From: Gadus chalcogrammus
Taxonomy: Eukaryota; Chordata; Actinopteri; Gadiformes; Gadidae
Direction: 5' to 3'
Assembly (NCBI RefSeq): GCF_026213295.1
Contig: NC_079425.1
Span: forward strand, 27,742,924 to 27,806,923
DNA: 64,000 nt
Position 1 is the first letter of the stretch. Each line of letters opens with the position of its first letter. The notes beneath the pieces are model-generated. The model was not told the DNA's origin, did no database searches, and was given only the letters and a program-made list of their open reading frames with translations. Below, piece by piece: positions 20,887 to 36,170 of the stretch. The translations under genes were made by a program, and so were the position numbers.

Positions 20887-21937
20887 ATGAAGCGTTACCT
20901 AATATTCTTGTTTTGATACACACAGGATATGATACTGTATCAGTATGTAGTATATTTAATACTCTTGCATCCACACAGCCATTAGACACACCTACAGTTC
21001 CATCTGTTTGTTCCCTGGATCTTACTGCAGGTCGCTTCTTCTCTGATCAGCCTCATATCACCAGCCCTCGGATTACCTCTCCAGGTGAGCAAATTAAAAG
21101 AGCATTAAGCCTTTGTTCTTGAGCTCTAAAACAGCTGTTGTTCAGCTGGGCAGGGGGTCTCACACCACCTCCAGCAGGCAGCATCTAGCAGAGAATAGAG
21201 TGAATAGTAGAAACCCCTTCCCTGGGCATTGATACGTCCTGTGAAACACATGAAGAACATTGATATTGAAATTGGCCATGTATCTCTGAGACTTGCGTGG
21301 GTCTTTGTGGGGGCTCGCTATGAGTAGAGCCATAGGTTAAGTCTGCACAGGGTTTATAGAAACACATTTCTCTTATCTCCCCCGGGCATGAACCGTGGGC
21401 AATAACATTATCAGGGGGTGTTGTGACAGGGCCGGGGCTCCCAGGGAGAATTACAGATGAGAGGAGCTTTAAAACACTGCACATCTCCAGGACGTGGCAA
21501 ATCACAGCTCTAATCTGGCTATTGTTACCGCTCTTATCAGCTGTCCCTGCCGTGAATGGAACAAAGAAAAAGATCCAGTGATCCATAAATCATAACTTTA
21601 AGCAGTGCGGTGGTCAGTTTTGCTGGTGTTCAGCTCACTGCTTCCCACTGAGTCCCTACGTCAACACTAATGACCGCCAGGGTAATTGAAAAGACCCGGA
21701 CAAAGAAGAACTATTGACCGAGTGTTTCTCTTCAGGTGCTTCCAATCACACTGAATTTGTTAGCTCACTTGTGCTTCACTGGCCATTATTGTTTGGTCAA
21801 TGCTCACTCCGACTATAACAACCCCTCATTGATTAGTAGGGCCAGGGTGGTGTGGTATGCGTTTATTTGTGGTTATTTGTGTGTCCGTGTGTGTATGAGA
21901 GAGCTAGAAAGAGAGTTTGTGTGGTGAGTGTGTGTAT
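20887..21937. other. No gene seen
   Basis: Unique sequence, some GC-balanced stretches (about 21180-21560). No supported frame. Confidence 0.35.
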
Positions 21938-22186
<249 letters not shown>

Positions 22187-23029
22187 CGATTGCTCCCGTG
22201 CCAGATTGCAGTCCTACTTGATCACAAAAGCTTGGTTTACTTTGATGATCAAACAACGCGATGGTAGCAAACGTAATAATCATTGCTTTCCTCCCTGGAC
22301 TGTGTGATCTTCTATAAATGATCATTATGTTGTATTTATTGAGCACTTTCCACGCAGACAAGCTGACAGATGAGCTGAATTAACTCTCCCTTTTATCCTC
22401 GTGTTTGACTGCGTTATTTTGATGTGTTCCTCAGTTTTAGCCGTGCTTTAACGGGCTCGCTGTCGACCGAGCTCTGATTTAAAGAGACGGAGGTTAGTAA
22501 TAGATGACATCCACCCTATTTATTGTGATGGCCTATGAAAGGCCCAGCTCCATGTCCTCCGGCGCCGCGGTGCAGGCCTGAGCCACAGAGGCGCGGGAGT
22601 CACGGCCGTTGCTCAGCTCCCACCCCTCCTCACGGGGAGATGATGGACTGCAGCCTTCCAGCGCTGCTATACGGCGCTGCTATACGGCGTTCTCTATCCC
22701 CGCTGACATCTCCCACTGCGCCGCGGGTACGCCTTGGGGCCACGGATGGCTGTCGCTGCTCCCGTCAGCAGGCTGCTTTATGCCTCGCGATACAAAGGCT
22801 TCGTATGGCTTATACCTCAGGGAGGGGAATCCACTCCTTTCCCAACTGATCAGTTTATTTTATCCAAACCGTAAATTGTGATCTATAAACATATTTTAAA
22901 TTGAATCACCAGCGAAGATGATCCCTTCTGATCTACGCATCAACAAACTAAGGGAAAGAATGGATTCATGGGGCAGGGGTGTAAAAGATCCTGGAATCGA
23001 TTTTGAACGAATATATATGGCTGTATATA
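22187..23029. other. No gene seen
   Basis: GC-rich island at 22530-22760 with ctatacggcg repeated at 22668 and 22679. It could be regulatory. No supported frame. Confidence 0.35.
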
Positions 23030-25896
<2,867 letters not shown>

Positions 25897-26060
25897 AATG
25901 AATGAATGGTTCACTCAGTCACTCTCTCTATCTAGGACATAGGACCTGTCCTTATACTCTAGATTATAGTCGAAAAAATGTAATGAATGAGTTAATGAAT
26001 GGTTCACTCTGTCATTCTCCCTATCTAGGACATAGGACCTGTGCTGATACTTCAGAGTCT
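25897..26060 (+). repeat. Tandem duplication, 93-bp period
   Basis: aatggttcactcagtcactc with tatctaggacataggacctg at 25905 recurs at 25998 with a few substitutions. Confidence 0.85.
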
Positions 26061-27239
26061 AGCGTAAAGATAAGAACTATTGGGGTTGCACGGTGGATGA
26101 ATATTCAGAAAGTTTCCATTGTTTGCGACTCGTCCGTGCAGAGTAAAGTGTTTAAAGCTGGGAGTGATGAATCACCTTTGTTATGCAGAACCCGGTATTG
26201 ATGTCCTGCCTCCAGGCCTGCGTGGAGCCGTCGATGCGCCGGTCCTCACCCTGAGCACACCGACCGCTACTGGCTCTTGATGCACATTCAATTCTGGGCA
26301 TTAGAGTCTTCCCTTCGATTCCTAACCCGATCGATCGGGCGTGCCGTGGCTCCGATAAAGACCAGGGGCGGCAGCACAGCGCAGAACTACGTATCAGAGC
26401 CAAGTTCGTATCGGAGACGCAGTGGACGAGGTATTGAGTGACTGGTGAAGCAAGTCAGTAAATAAATTCCTGACACATGCAGCCGTACGGGGGAAGACAT
26501 CGAAGGATTCATATTGTATTGGTTCCTCCCCGCGGGCCCCACTGTCCGCTGGCGAATAGGCGCCGCCGTCGTCAATCACCAAGGTCACACATCTAGAATG
26601 TTCCGCAGCACTGAGAGCACCACGGGGGTCCGCCTCTAATTCATGTTGTTCTATTAATTGATTTGTTGTTGAAAGCCATCGTTAAATGTAGCACAATGCG
26701 CCCGCTAAAGCGCTTTGTGAACTCGGAAGTTATTGAAGTCACTGGAATGACTTTCTCTCCTGCTCGCTCGCCCCCTTGTGTCTCAGCAAGCATTCAGAGG
26801 ATCTGTTTCTTAATATAATTCACCCCAGCAACGATGTTGGCTTAGAGTGCTCTGCAGCGACATGCTCTATTAAATGCCTCATTCCATTTTATTATATGGT
26901 TTTAGTCAACATTAAGGAACTTGAAAAAAGAAAGTTGAATTCATGGTCTGGTTGAAGATTAGAATCGGTCGCAGCTATTCAATAACATTATTCTGAAATT
27001 CAAAACAAAAATACGTTTCTAATTAGTCTTTTCCTCCTCAAAACCTGTCAGGGCAATGTATTCAGCGCCTCAAAACCACCGGAGATATTTACATATAAGC
27101 ATGTCCAACATGGTTGTTTAATGTCCTGCAATGAAGAGACGTCAACTTGACTGAGCGTCAGCGAGGGGGGACGGAGAAGAGAGTTAGTGAGCCTCAGGGC
27201 GTCAGTGAGTCTCAGAGAGTCTGAGAGCGTCAGGGCTCA
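26061..27239. promoter_or_regulatory. Possible conserved non-coding island
   Basis: Repeat-free, high-complexity sequence; 26620-27060 is AT-rich with ttctattaattgatttg and several ATTA/TAAT cores of the kind bound by homeodomain proteins. This is only a compositional hint. No coding frame is seen. Confidence 0.25.
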
Positions 27240-27345
27240 CAGGGACAGTGAAGTCACCTTGGGGCCGTTGAAGTCACCTTGGGGCCGGTGAAGTCACCTT
27301 GGGGCCGGTGAAGTCACCTTGGGGAGGGGGAAGTCACCTTGGGGA
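27240..27345 (+). repeat. 20-bp minisatellite, five copies
   Basis: gtgaagtcaccttggggccg is repeated five times in a row; the last two units have changed ends. Confidence 0.95.
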
Positions 27346-28480
27346 CATTTCTTTGTGGGTCGGGCTCCAACTGTCACAATGTTATTAAAACAAATCCCAT
27401 AGAGATTGCTGCTGAACCAGCAGCTGAAGAATTTTAACTTTACTGGCAGTCCCCGCCGGCGCAAACGGAGCCCAACGAGGCGGTGGTGGGCAGCGTCCGG
27501 CCCTCGTGAGGGAGGAACAGCATGAGATCCTCCTTCATCTGCTCTGCTGTGATCTGGGCCAGCAGGGGGCGGACTCTGACCTAATGGGATGTGTGAGGCC
27601 TTGTTGAGCCCTCTGCGCCTCAATCCACACTTCCTGATGCTATTTGGAGCGGCCTACTTTAATGGTAGGAAATACATCAAAGGAAGTTACACCACGCATT
27701 CAATAACATCCCTCTGCTGAAAGGTGAAAGGTGAATGGTGGATTCCTTCAATGGGCCTTAATCAGCCAGCGGCCATCTTGGTTCTACACACTAGCAGGGC
27801 GGGGAACTCATGCAGAATTCTTGTTTTAGAGCTATTATAGAAACAAGATGGCTACTAGGCGAAAAGGCCCATTGTGTCATTGTAAGTAATTTAGGAAGCA
27901 ACTAAAAGACTTAAAAGTGCAGATAGAACTGACAGTGTTCACATACGTGTGCAAAGTGACATTCAACACATCATGTGTGCGGCCATGAACCTTTCAAGCC
28001 ATGTCCCTATTGGCGACTAACAGTCCACAACTATTGATCTAAAGAATTGTAGACAGCTCATTATCACTTTACTCATTGCTTAAAACGTATTCCTGAACAT
28101 GTTTTAGTCTAAATCAGTTCTGTTTTTCTCGTCTGTCTCCCCTCCAGCTCTGTATCTGTGTCACAGACTAATGGCAGGCTCCAGTCGATGCATGTCATGT
28201 AGAGAGCAGTTTGATGGGGAAAAGCTTTGAGGTAGTTTTTGTTTTGTTTGTTTTCATCTATTTGACAAATTACGTTTGCCAGCTTTTCCTCCTCTTAGAT
28301 TCAGCAGAGTACAATCTGTCGTGGAACCGTTGATTACTTCAAGCAATCCAAAAAGAACTGGCATAGTTATCATAGCTAGATACTTGAAGAAAGGAACGGC
28401 AGGCTTCTCACTACCTTACGATTGTGTGGTCAGTTTAAAACAGTCGGTTAAAACTGTTTAAACAGTTGTGTACATTGACA
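27346..28480. other. No gene seen
   Basis: Unique sequence. Nothing coding is supported; the frame at 27294-27623 on the minus strand is partly the minisatellite. Confidence 0.35.
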
Positions 28481-28680
28481 CACTTAGTGTATAGCATCAA
28501 CACACAGTGTATAGCATCTACACACTGTGTATAGCATCAACACACTGTCTATAGCATCAACACACAGTGTATAGCATCACGGACTGTGTACAGCATCTAC
28601 ACACTGTGTATAGCATTGACACACTGGATATAGAATCAACACACTATGCATAGTATCAACACACTTTGTTCTTTCAGCAC
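28481..28680 (+). repeat. About 20-bp minisatellite (acacactgtgtatagcatca)
   Basis: Nine or ten imperfect copies of a 19-20-bp unit. Confidence 0.9.
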
Positions 28681-30640
28681 ACAAAAGACAAACAGCATTT
28701 TCTGGGGTTGACAAGTTTTGAAAATATGAAGACATAACATTGGATTTAACATTGTTGTAGTCCAATTTGTGATACATTTACCCTTGGCAACCGAATTATA
28801 TATATAAATATTTGCTTGTTTTCCAATAAAAAAAAGCTGTGTAGAAAATGTGTGTTGAATGCTAATGTTTCAGAAGAGAAGTAGCACTGAGGGCTTCCAT
28901 TATCTTTATCCTCCTTAGGTCATGATTCCACTGTCTGTCGTTTGAAGATTTGATGACTTTTTAGTGGTGATTAGGAACCAAGAATTATTAGAAAGTATAC
29001 CCACAAGACAGGATGAAAATATCAGCAATGCTGAAACTCATTAGCCGAATCCTCCGGGGAACCAGTGTTGATTAGGTATCTCATGCCTTCAAGACATTCA
29101 GTTGAACAAAGGATTTTTGATCTATCTCATAAGATGGGGATGTCAGGCAAATATTTTCATCATTAAAACATTTCCAATGTTGACCTTTTCTAAGTAGAAT
29201 TACAAAAGGTACCTTCTGCACATCAGAGGATTACAAATTATGATTAGAAATTACATATTGCAGATTAGAACGTCCTAAAAATGTTAATGATTGGGATCAA
29301 GTTGCTATCTGTGTACTGTAGAGGATGTTATGCAAACAGAACATGTTCCATGGAATCTATGTGAGAGCTTTTGAAGGATGATCAGAAGACCTAACAAGAC
29401 AACAATGGCAACTGTGTTTATACCATTACTATTATTATCAAACCATAATAATAATTATAAACACAGAGTGATAATTAAGGGCTTCATGGGAGCGTAACCG
29501 TCCAACGTGATCAGCCGAGGAATCATTGTGCAGCGAGCGCAGCACTATCCTCCATTAGCACGGAGACGCTTAATGAGTTCTGCTGGAGCTGCCGACCAAA
29601 GGTGCTTTAATCACAGCCTCACCGCTGCCTTTCATACCACACACTCAGACTGGTTTGAAACTTAAAAGTCGAGAGTAACTCTCATTGCCAGTCAGCGTGA
29701 TATCTGCTTGCCTCTGCAAATCATTCATTCCCTCCCTTTCTCTTGAAATAGGTAATTCCATTCGTGAAGCATATATCTTTAAAATAAGATCCTCAAGTAG
29801 CCTGTGAGGAATGACCAGGATGGAGAGGAATACCTGAGCCATAAATACTAAATGATGGGTAATGAGAGACACAGGAGGGAAATGACCTGACACACCTGAT
29901 GAGATCCACCGTGGACGGAGATGGGGAGGAGGGATGAAGGGGAAAGAATGAAAGAAAGAAAAAGACCTGACTGACAGGAGAGAAATCAGCTGTCGAACAA
30001 AGAGGAGAGAGTGCTGAGTGATGGCTGCACATTGGAGTTGAGATGGTTGTCTGATTAGGTCTGACCTACATAGAGAGAGGACGTCACCACTCTCACAGCC
30101 ACTTGAGAAAGGAGGAACAAACTTTGTGATGTGGGATGAAAGGAGCCCTGAAGAGGTGAAGGGTTAGAATGAAGCCACATGCTGAGTGTCAGGAAGAGGG
30201 GACACCGATCAATGATACTGTCTCAAGGTCATACACATAACTTTGAGAGGACTTACGCCTCTCAGTATACCAATTTCAAATGTTGAGCATGGAATACAAT
30301 TTAGAATTCAGCATTTTTATTTGCGAGTGGCGTTGGCATTGACAGGAGGTTGTCCTCAGTGTGGTTTATGAGGAGTGTTGAGCGACTCTCTGCATCTTTA
30401 GGGAGCGACTCCTCTGGCAGCTCCCGGCGCCCCAGAGGGAGCCGTGGAGGTGTCTCGTAGGTTTAACCTTGACACTAGTGGCAGGTGTTTGCAGGATTCT
30501 TCTGGGGATAGCCGTAATCTAGAGGTGCCTGGGCCCACACGCCCTCCCCTGGGACCCAGCGTGAAACATCTGAAATAACCTTGGTGGACTGGCTCTCCGG
30601 ATGTTTACCGTCGCTCTCGGTCCTCACAGCCACTCTCCAG
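28681..30640. other. No gene seen; some candidate non-coding islands
   Basis: High-complexity AT-rich sequence without recognisable repeats or coding frames. The stretch 29490-29640, with attagcacggagacgcttaatg, has the appearance of conserved non-coding DNA but nothing decisive. Confidence 0.3.
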
Positions 30641-30985
30641 CCATCAATTGAACAATTACTCTGTGTGTATCTTTATTGAATAATTGTTAACAATTACCTC
30701 AAAGCCTTAACCTTTAATTAAGTGCCTGACAATTATCTTTTTTGCCTTTTTTTGTTTAAGTTAATGGAACTAATTATAGTCAAATTGTAACGAGCATGGA
30801 GTAATTAATCCTTTTTTGATTTCACCAAATCCCGTTTTTATCAGTCGTAAATTGACCTTTTAATCCTCCACAGATTATGAAGCCGTTTAATTAAAGCAGA
30901 ATAACGCGGTTTGCCTTCGGCTGTTTATGCAGCGCGGCCGTAGAACATAAAAGCCGCAGCGTCGGTCAGCCACCGAGCGATTGGG
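30641..30985. promoter_or_regulatory. TAAT-rich candidate enhancer-like island
   Basis: Many homeodomain-type cores are packed here: caattac, gaataattg, caattacc, taattaag, ctaattatag, gtaattaat and tttaattaaag. There is no repeat and no open frame. This density is typical of conserved non-coding elements beside developmental genes. Conservation itself cannot be seen from one sequence. Confidence 0.35.
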
Positions 30986-31004
30986 ATCCAACGACTGCAG
31001 CAGC

Positions 31005-31095
31005 ACCGGTTAACCAGCAGAACGGGTTAACCAGAGCTAGGGGCCAACCAGCAGAACGGGTTAACCTTTCCACAGGTTAACCAGCAGAACCCCCC
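31005..31095 (+). repeat. ggttaaccagcagaac minisatellite
   Basis: Four imperfect copies of ggttaaccagcagaacg. Confidence 0.85.
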
Positions 31096-32184
31096 AGCCC
31101 CCATCCAGCCAGCTGTCACCAGACCTCCTGGTTGTGCGTTCCAGACCTCCTGCTGTCGTTCCGGAGTTGTGTGTTCGATGTCGGCCTCCATAGAGATGTG
31201 CCTAAAGATGAGTGTTAAAGAAGGAGGTCTTATTCAGGAAGAGGGATGTCCTGGCGCCGGTCTGCGAGCGTATCGAAAGCGATTGTGGGGCGATGGAGGA
31301 GGCATTTATCAGCAGGAGCAGGAGGGAGGGAATGTGGGCCATTGTAGTAGGACAAAGCCCCTCTCCCTGTCCGGAGGGGCGAGGTCTTTGGGGCTGAACC
31401 AGATGACAACTCCCGCCCAGACCAAAACGTGCACATTGTGAAGCTCGAAGAGGACAGTATAATCCCCCCCCGCCAGATCTGCTCTCTCCATGGCCTCCCA
31501 CCCCCGCCCCCACGCGGCCCAACAGAAGTTAAAACATGACAGAGATGTGTCATCATCTGCCTTTACGTCCCACATGAGGATCCCATCCCGCCCTGGGTCC
31601 TTATCTCTCTGGGCGCACACTCGCTCTCTAAATCACTCTCCCTGTCTCCTTTCCTTTCTCTCTTTCTGTGTTTGTGTGTGTGTGTGTGTGTGAGTGTGTG
31701 TGTAGAGGGGGCCTCTGTTTATCATTCAGCCGAGTGGCGCTTGGCTAAAGAGCCAGCGGTGCGCGTGGCAACAGCAGCCCATAAGGCTGAGTCTAAATCA
31801 ACACTGAGATTGAGATTCAGGTCCTGCCGTCCGGCCGGCAGTTGGCCGACCTCCCATAAAATAAGTATTTGTGTTGTGACAGTCCCCCCCCCCCCCCCCC
31901 CAGCCCCGGCCGCGTCCTCATTCCTCATTCCGTCTCCTCGCTGTCTGATTCGCCGCCTGCCTTCCTCCGTGATGAATCTCCATTATTCCAAGGTCACCTT
32001 TAATTGTGTTGATGTCTCCGCTGTGATTGGACCTGGCAGCCGCTCCCCGCATCACGGCCGCTTATTGACAGCAGACTTCCGAACAGCGCTACCGCCGAAA
32101 CACAGGCCACGCCTCCCTCTGCCCACACGTGACGCTGTAACCACCACCGGGTCCTGAAACTGGAGAAGGGCGGAGGGGCCGGAG
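31096..32184. other. No gene seen; short TG tract and C run
   Basis: Contains a short TG tract at 31670-31704 and a C run at 31887-31903. 31930-32060 is high-complexity and may be regulatory. The frame at 31169-31441 has no recognised domain or splice context. Confidence 0.35.
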
Positions 32185-32345
32185 ATGGAGGTAGGTGGAG
32201 CTAGGTGGAGATAGGTGGAGGTAGAGGTGGAGGTAGGTGGAGGTAGGTGGAGGTAGGTGGAAATAGGTGGAGGTAGGTGGAGCTAGGTGGAGTTAGCTGG
32301 AGGTAGGTGGAGGTAGGTGGAGGTAGGTGTTAGGTAAGTTAGGGG
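32185..32345 (+). repeat. ggtggaggta minisatellite
   Basis: About 16 imperfect 10-bp units (aggtggaggt), purine-rich on the plus strand. Confidence 0.95.
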
Positions 32346-32699
32346 TTCAGTCCTATTGCCCGTAGTTCATACTCATATTCATAATATTTGTGTCTTAAGG
32401 GTCTTAAAATACATTTGCAACATAATTATGGAACGTGCCTTCCCCAAGAAGTTTGCGTGTGCATGCATGTTTGTCTCGGGGGGGTGTTTTTGTGTGTTTG
32501 TTTGTGTCTGCATGCGTTGAAGGCGGGGGGAACCAAACGGAGGACTCACATTGGTGCAGGTGTAATCATTGTCTGAAGCAGCATCTGTTGCTAGGCAGGG
32601 GGGGGGGGGAGGCATTCATTTGGGCAGTGTTTAGTTGTCTCCAGGACAACACTCAGCTCCTGGTTTGACAGTTTGTCTGAAGCGAGCAGAGTTCTCCAC
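32346..32699. other. No gene seen
   Basis: Unique spacer with a G run near 32598-32610. Confidence 0.35.
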
Positions 32700-32960
32700 C
32701 CTCGTTCGACCCGTCCCGCTCCTCCTTCCAAAGCGTTTCTCCCCTCTGTCGACCCGTCCCGCTCCTCCTCCAAAACCGTCTCCCCACTCTGTCGACCCGT
32801 CCCGCTCCTCCTCCCAAGCCGTCTCTCCACTCTGTCGACCCGTCCCGCTCCTCCTCCCAAGCCGTCTCTCCACTCTGTCGACCCGTCCCGCTCCTCCTCC
32901 CAAACCGTCTCTCCACTCTGAGACCCCTCCCGTTCCTCCTTCCAAACCGTCCCCACGTCC
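32700..32960 (+). repeat. 43-bp minisatellite, six copies
   Basis: The unit contains tctgtcgacccgtcccgctc, then ctcctcccaagccgtctctc. It is pyrimidine-rich on the plus strand. It stays open in several frames (32635-33111 plus; 32591-32962 minus) but these are repeat artefacts. Confidence 0.95.
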
Positions 32961-33839
32961 AAGACGGGACGGAGACGCCGCGGCCTCAGCAGGCTGCTGC
33001 TGTCCAGGGTGGTTAGGGTTCAGAGTCCCGGCCCGGGGGAGGTCCTGGAGTTGGGGGTCTCGGGGCGGTGGGCCTCACCGGGCCGATGGAGCAGAGGGAC
33101 GGACAGATTGACGGCCGACCCCTGCTTCTCGCTTTGTACCTTTCAACCAATCGGTGGTCGAAGGAAAAATACAAATAAAAGATGTATTAATATGTGTAAT
33201 ATAGTATGCAATTCTATTTATGATTAGTGACATGATAGTGTTGGTACGACACTGTTTCCTTCCTGTATCTGTTTCAAGTGGTAATCACTCAATGGATTCA
33301 GCAGCAATGAGGGAAATAAAGGATGTGCATCAATATTAGGCAAGACGGATCGTCTTCTCCTCCGATGTAATCAGGGCCCGCAGCACAACAAGAAACAAAT
33401 ATGGGTCGTATTTAATGTCAAAACTAATGATTTAAAGTTCATAAAACAGGACAAAAATGTTATAACTCACCTTCAAACATATTATTGACTTTAAATGGCA
33501 AATGGCTGTTTTACTCCCCTCTGATTCTGTCTCTCTTTCTCTCTCTGTCGCTCTGTCTCTATGTCTCTCTGTGTCTCTGTCTCTTTGTCTCTGTCTTTCC
33601 AGGGTGCCAGGGGGCAAACGCTTTGTCAAACGATGAGCTTACAAGGATCCCCCAAACCCAAGTAAAGGATCCTTAAAGAAAATAAGATATAATTTATAAT
33701 AACCTTCAGATTCCAACTATTTTGCCCAATTAGGGATGCCATTAGCTTCTTTCTGGGATAATATATCTTACTACTATAATGGCAGGACTGTCGCACCAGT
33801 TACTCGAGTTTGTCATGTGCGCATGTGCCAAGCAGCCTG
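32961..33839. other. No gene seen; CT-rich tract at 33525-33600
   Basis: A ctctgtctctatgtctctc pyrimidine tract ends in tttccag, which resembles a 3-prime splice site, but the following sequence gives no recognisable exon. Confidence 0.35.
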
Positions 33840-34117
33840 CAGCTCACACACACACCCAGACAGCAGGTGCGAATGCATACATACACCACAAGCACGCTCA
33901 TCCAAACCATATACACACACCGCACACACACGCACATGCGTACGAACATGGAAACGCACATACGTGCGCAGACACACACACACACATACACTCACACGCA
34001 CACACCGCACGTCAAGACAAAGGCAGCGACACATACACAGAAGCGCACACTCACAGGCACGCACTCACGCACGTGCACACAACGCACGTCAAGACAAAGG
34101 CAGCAACACACTCGCCG
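33840..34117. repeat. CA-rich imperfect repeat with gcacgtcaagacaaaggcag duplicates
   Basis: Degenerate (CA)n; gcacgtcaagacaaaggcag occurs at 34008 and 34084. Confidence 0.85.
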
Positions 34118-34490
34118 AGGTAAGAAGTTAAGTTTTAAACATAACGGATCCGCCATCGACACACGCACTGGTAAGAACACACACACACGTGCACGCACAG
34201 CAGCAACACTCGCCCAGGTAAGACGTTATGTTTTTAAACATAACGGTTCCGCCATAGACTTACGCGCAAGTAAGAACACACTCACATGCGCACACACTGC
34301 ATCGACACTTGCCAATGTTAGACGTTATGTTTTTAAACATAAAGGCTCCGCCATCGACATACGAGCCCAGGTAACAACACACACGCACACACCGCAGCGA
34401 CACACTCGCCCGGCCCAGGTAAGACGTCATGTTTTTTAACCTAACGGCTCCGCCGTCGACAAACTCTCCCAGGTAAGACGTTCTGTCTAT
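34118..34490 (+). repeat. About 99-bp minisatellite carrying aggtaagacgt
   Basis: Units begin at about 34118, 34216, 34315, 34417 and 34471 (periods 98, 99, 102, 54). Each has aggtaagacgttatg, tttttaaacataacgg, ctccgccatcgaca and a CA-rich tail. Four of five starts are near-consensus splice donors (CAG-GTAAGA). Confidence 0.92.
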
Positions 34491-34700
34491 GGACTGTAGA
34501 AATTGCGATAAAAGAAGGGAAGAGTCAATTTCTCACCTCGACATTTTGTCATGTAAAATCTGTTCAATTCAAATATCAGGCCGACGGCATATCAACACAC
34601 AAGTGACGTGATCTTAAAGAGACAGTGTCCCTATGACACAACGAAAATATGCGAATAACGCAGTATGGTGAATTATGTCTACAGAGTCCAGTACAAGACT
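34491..34700. other. No gene seen
   Basis: Short AT-rich spacer. Confidence 0.4.
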
Positions 34701-35261
34701 ACACTTTGTTGCTCAAATGTAATATTACTGTACTCCTTGAGCATCCCAAAATGTCTTTACACTTTGTTGCTCAAACTTAGGCCCCGTCCACACGAAGCCG
34801 ATTTCATGGCGAAACCGCAAAGGTCTTGTACGGTTCGGCCTTCCGTCCACACGAAGCCGGCGAATTCGCTGACCGAAACCGCAAACTTCTGAAACCACCC
34901 TCGGAGGTGGTTTCAAATCTACCCGGTTTCGTTTTGGATTCGTGTGGACGCCTGAAACCGACTGAAACCGTAAACCATGACGTCATCGCCCCACCCCTCG
35001 ACCCTCTAGCCAATGACTGTTAAGCCCGCGGAGTCTCAGAACTCACAACAACAAGGATTTCTGTAGCAGAAGCAGCGCCCCTTATGGGCCAGGCATGTGT
35101 ACCACAGCGTTTCTACAGATCTACCCGGTTTCGCTTGGCTTCGTCTTTACGGAGATACTGCGAAACCGGATAGATCGAAACCGTAACGGTTTCGCCTGTT
35201 TCGGCTTTGTGTGGACGGGGCCTTAATATTACTCTCTTCCTTCAGGATCCCGAAATGTCTT
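34701..35261 (+). repeat. 57-bp tandem duplication split by a MITE
   Basis: acactttgttgctcaaatgt ... ccaaaatgtctt at 34701-34757 is followed by a second copy. That copy starts at 34759 and is cut at 34779; it resumes at 35223 (ttaatattactctcttcc ... cgaaatgtctt, to 35261). Confidence 0.85.
34777..35225. mobile_element. PIF/Harbinger-type MITE with TTA duplication
   Basis: TTA lies at 34777-34779 and 35223-35225. The 443-bp element 34780-35222 starts GGCCCCGTCCACACGAAGCC and ends with its near inverse GGCTTTGTGTGGACGGGGCC. The insertion splits a local 57-bp duplication, giving an independent check of the boundaries. No protein is coded. Interior copies of gaaaccg and ctacccggtttcg form subterminal repeats. 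Confidence 0.92.
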
Positions 35262-35372
35262 GCGACATATATATCCCCCTTCTCCCCTGCAGACTGTTTT
35301 AGTTTTCTTATGTTTTGTGTGTATGCTATGCGTGACTGTAGGCTACTGCTGCCTGTCTTGGCCAGGACACTG

Positions 35373-36170
35373 GAAGAGATGTTTAATCTCAATGAACTCA
35401 CAACAACGGGCACAACAATGGGAGCGTTGGATTAGGAGATTCGACTGCTTTCGGCGTGTAAGCAACTTGAACGCAACGTCGGCGAAAACCAGGTGAACAC
35501 CATAGTTTATTGCATCGGCGAGGAAGCCGAAGATGTGCTAAAGGGGCTAACGCTGACTGCGGATGAGAGGAAGATGTACACGGATGTCAAGGCGGGCTTT
35601 GATGCATTTTTTGTGCCTAAAAAGAATGTAATCTACGAAAGTGCCAAGTTCAATTAGCGTGTGCAACTGCCAGGAGAAACAGTGGATTCCTTCATCACTG
35701 CTCTATACGGATTAGCTGAACACTGCAAATATTGACAGTTACAGAATGAGCTGATCCGCGACAGCTTTGTGGTCAGGCTGAGAAACTTCTCATTGTCAGA
35801 GAAGCTACAATTAGACAGAGACCTAACCCTTGAAACTGCTATAACAAAGACAAGGCATTCTGAAGAAGTAAGACGACAGCAGTCTGACTTAAGAGGTGAA
35901 AATGGTGGTGGTGCTAGCAAGTGCTCTAATGTTGATGCTGTGCATGCTAAAAGCTAAAGAAAACCCAAATTTCCCTGAAAGCCTAAGCCACAAGCACAAA
36001 CACCAGGCAAAAATAAACTTAATGCATGGCCACAGCCAGGATCAAAGGCCTGTAATAGATGTGGAAAAATGTCCTCGCATGGAATATTGGAATGCCCTGC
36101 TGCACAGTGTGTCACAACTGTGGCAAAAATGGACATTATGGCAAGGTGTGCAGAAAAAGTGCTAAATCTC
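35373..36170 (+). pseudogene. Gag and zinc knuckles of K02A2.6-like Gypsy
   Basis: The gag start MFNLNELTT is followed, across frameshifts, by WERWIRRFDCF, VNTIVYCIGEEAEDVLKGL, ERKMYTDVKAGFDAFFVPKK and, after an in-frame stop near 35655, VQLPGETVDSFITALYGLAE. The longest clean part is 35769-35957 (ELIRDSFVVRL region, LETAIT). It ends with two CCHC-type knuckles: an imperfect CNRCGKMSSHGILEC near 36050 and a good CHNCGKNGHYGKVC near 36112. Gag packages element RNA. Several stops and frameshifts are present. Confidence 0.85.

Noticed and set aside
31169..31441. Possible exon with MSASIEMCLKMSVKEGG
   Set aside because: No donor or acceptor in frame, no domain, and overlapping open frames on the minus strand.
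32591..33111. Open frames of over 100 codons on both strands across the 43-bp minisatellite
   Set aside because: A 43-bp period shifts frame each unit and happens to lack stops; no domain and no splice context.
33525..33640. Pyrimidine tract plus tttccag as the 3-prime splice site of an exon
   Set aside because: The following frame shows no known sequence and no donor pairing; CT-rich tracts are common here.
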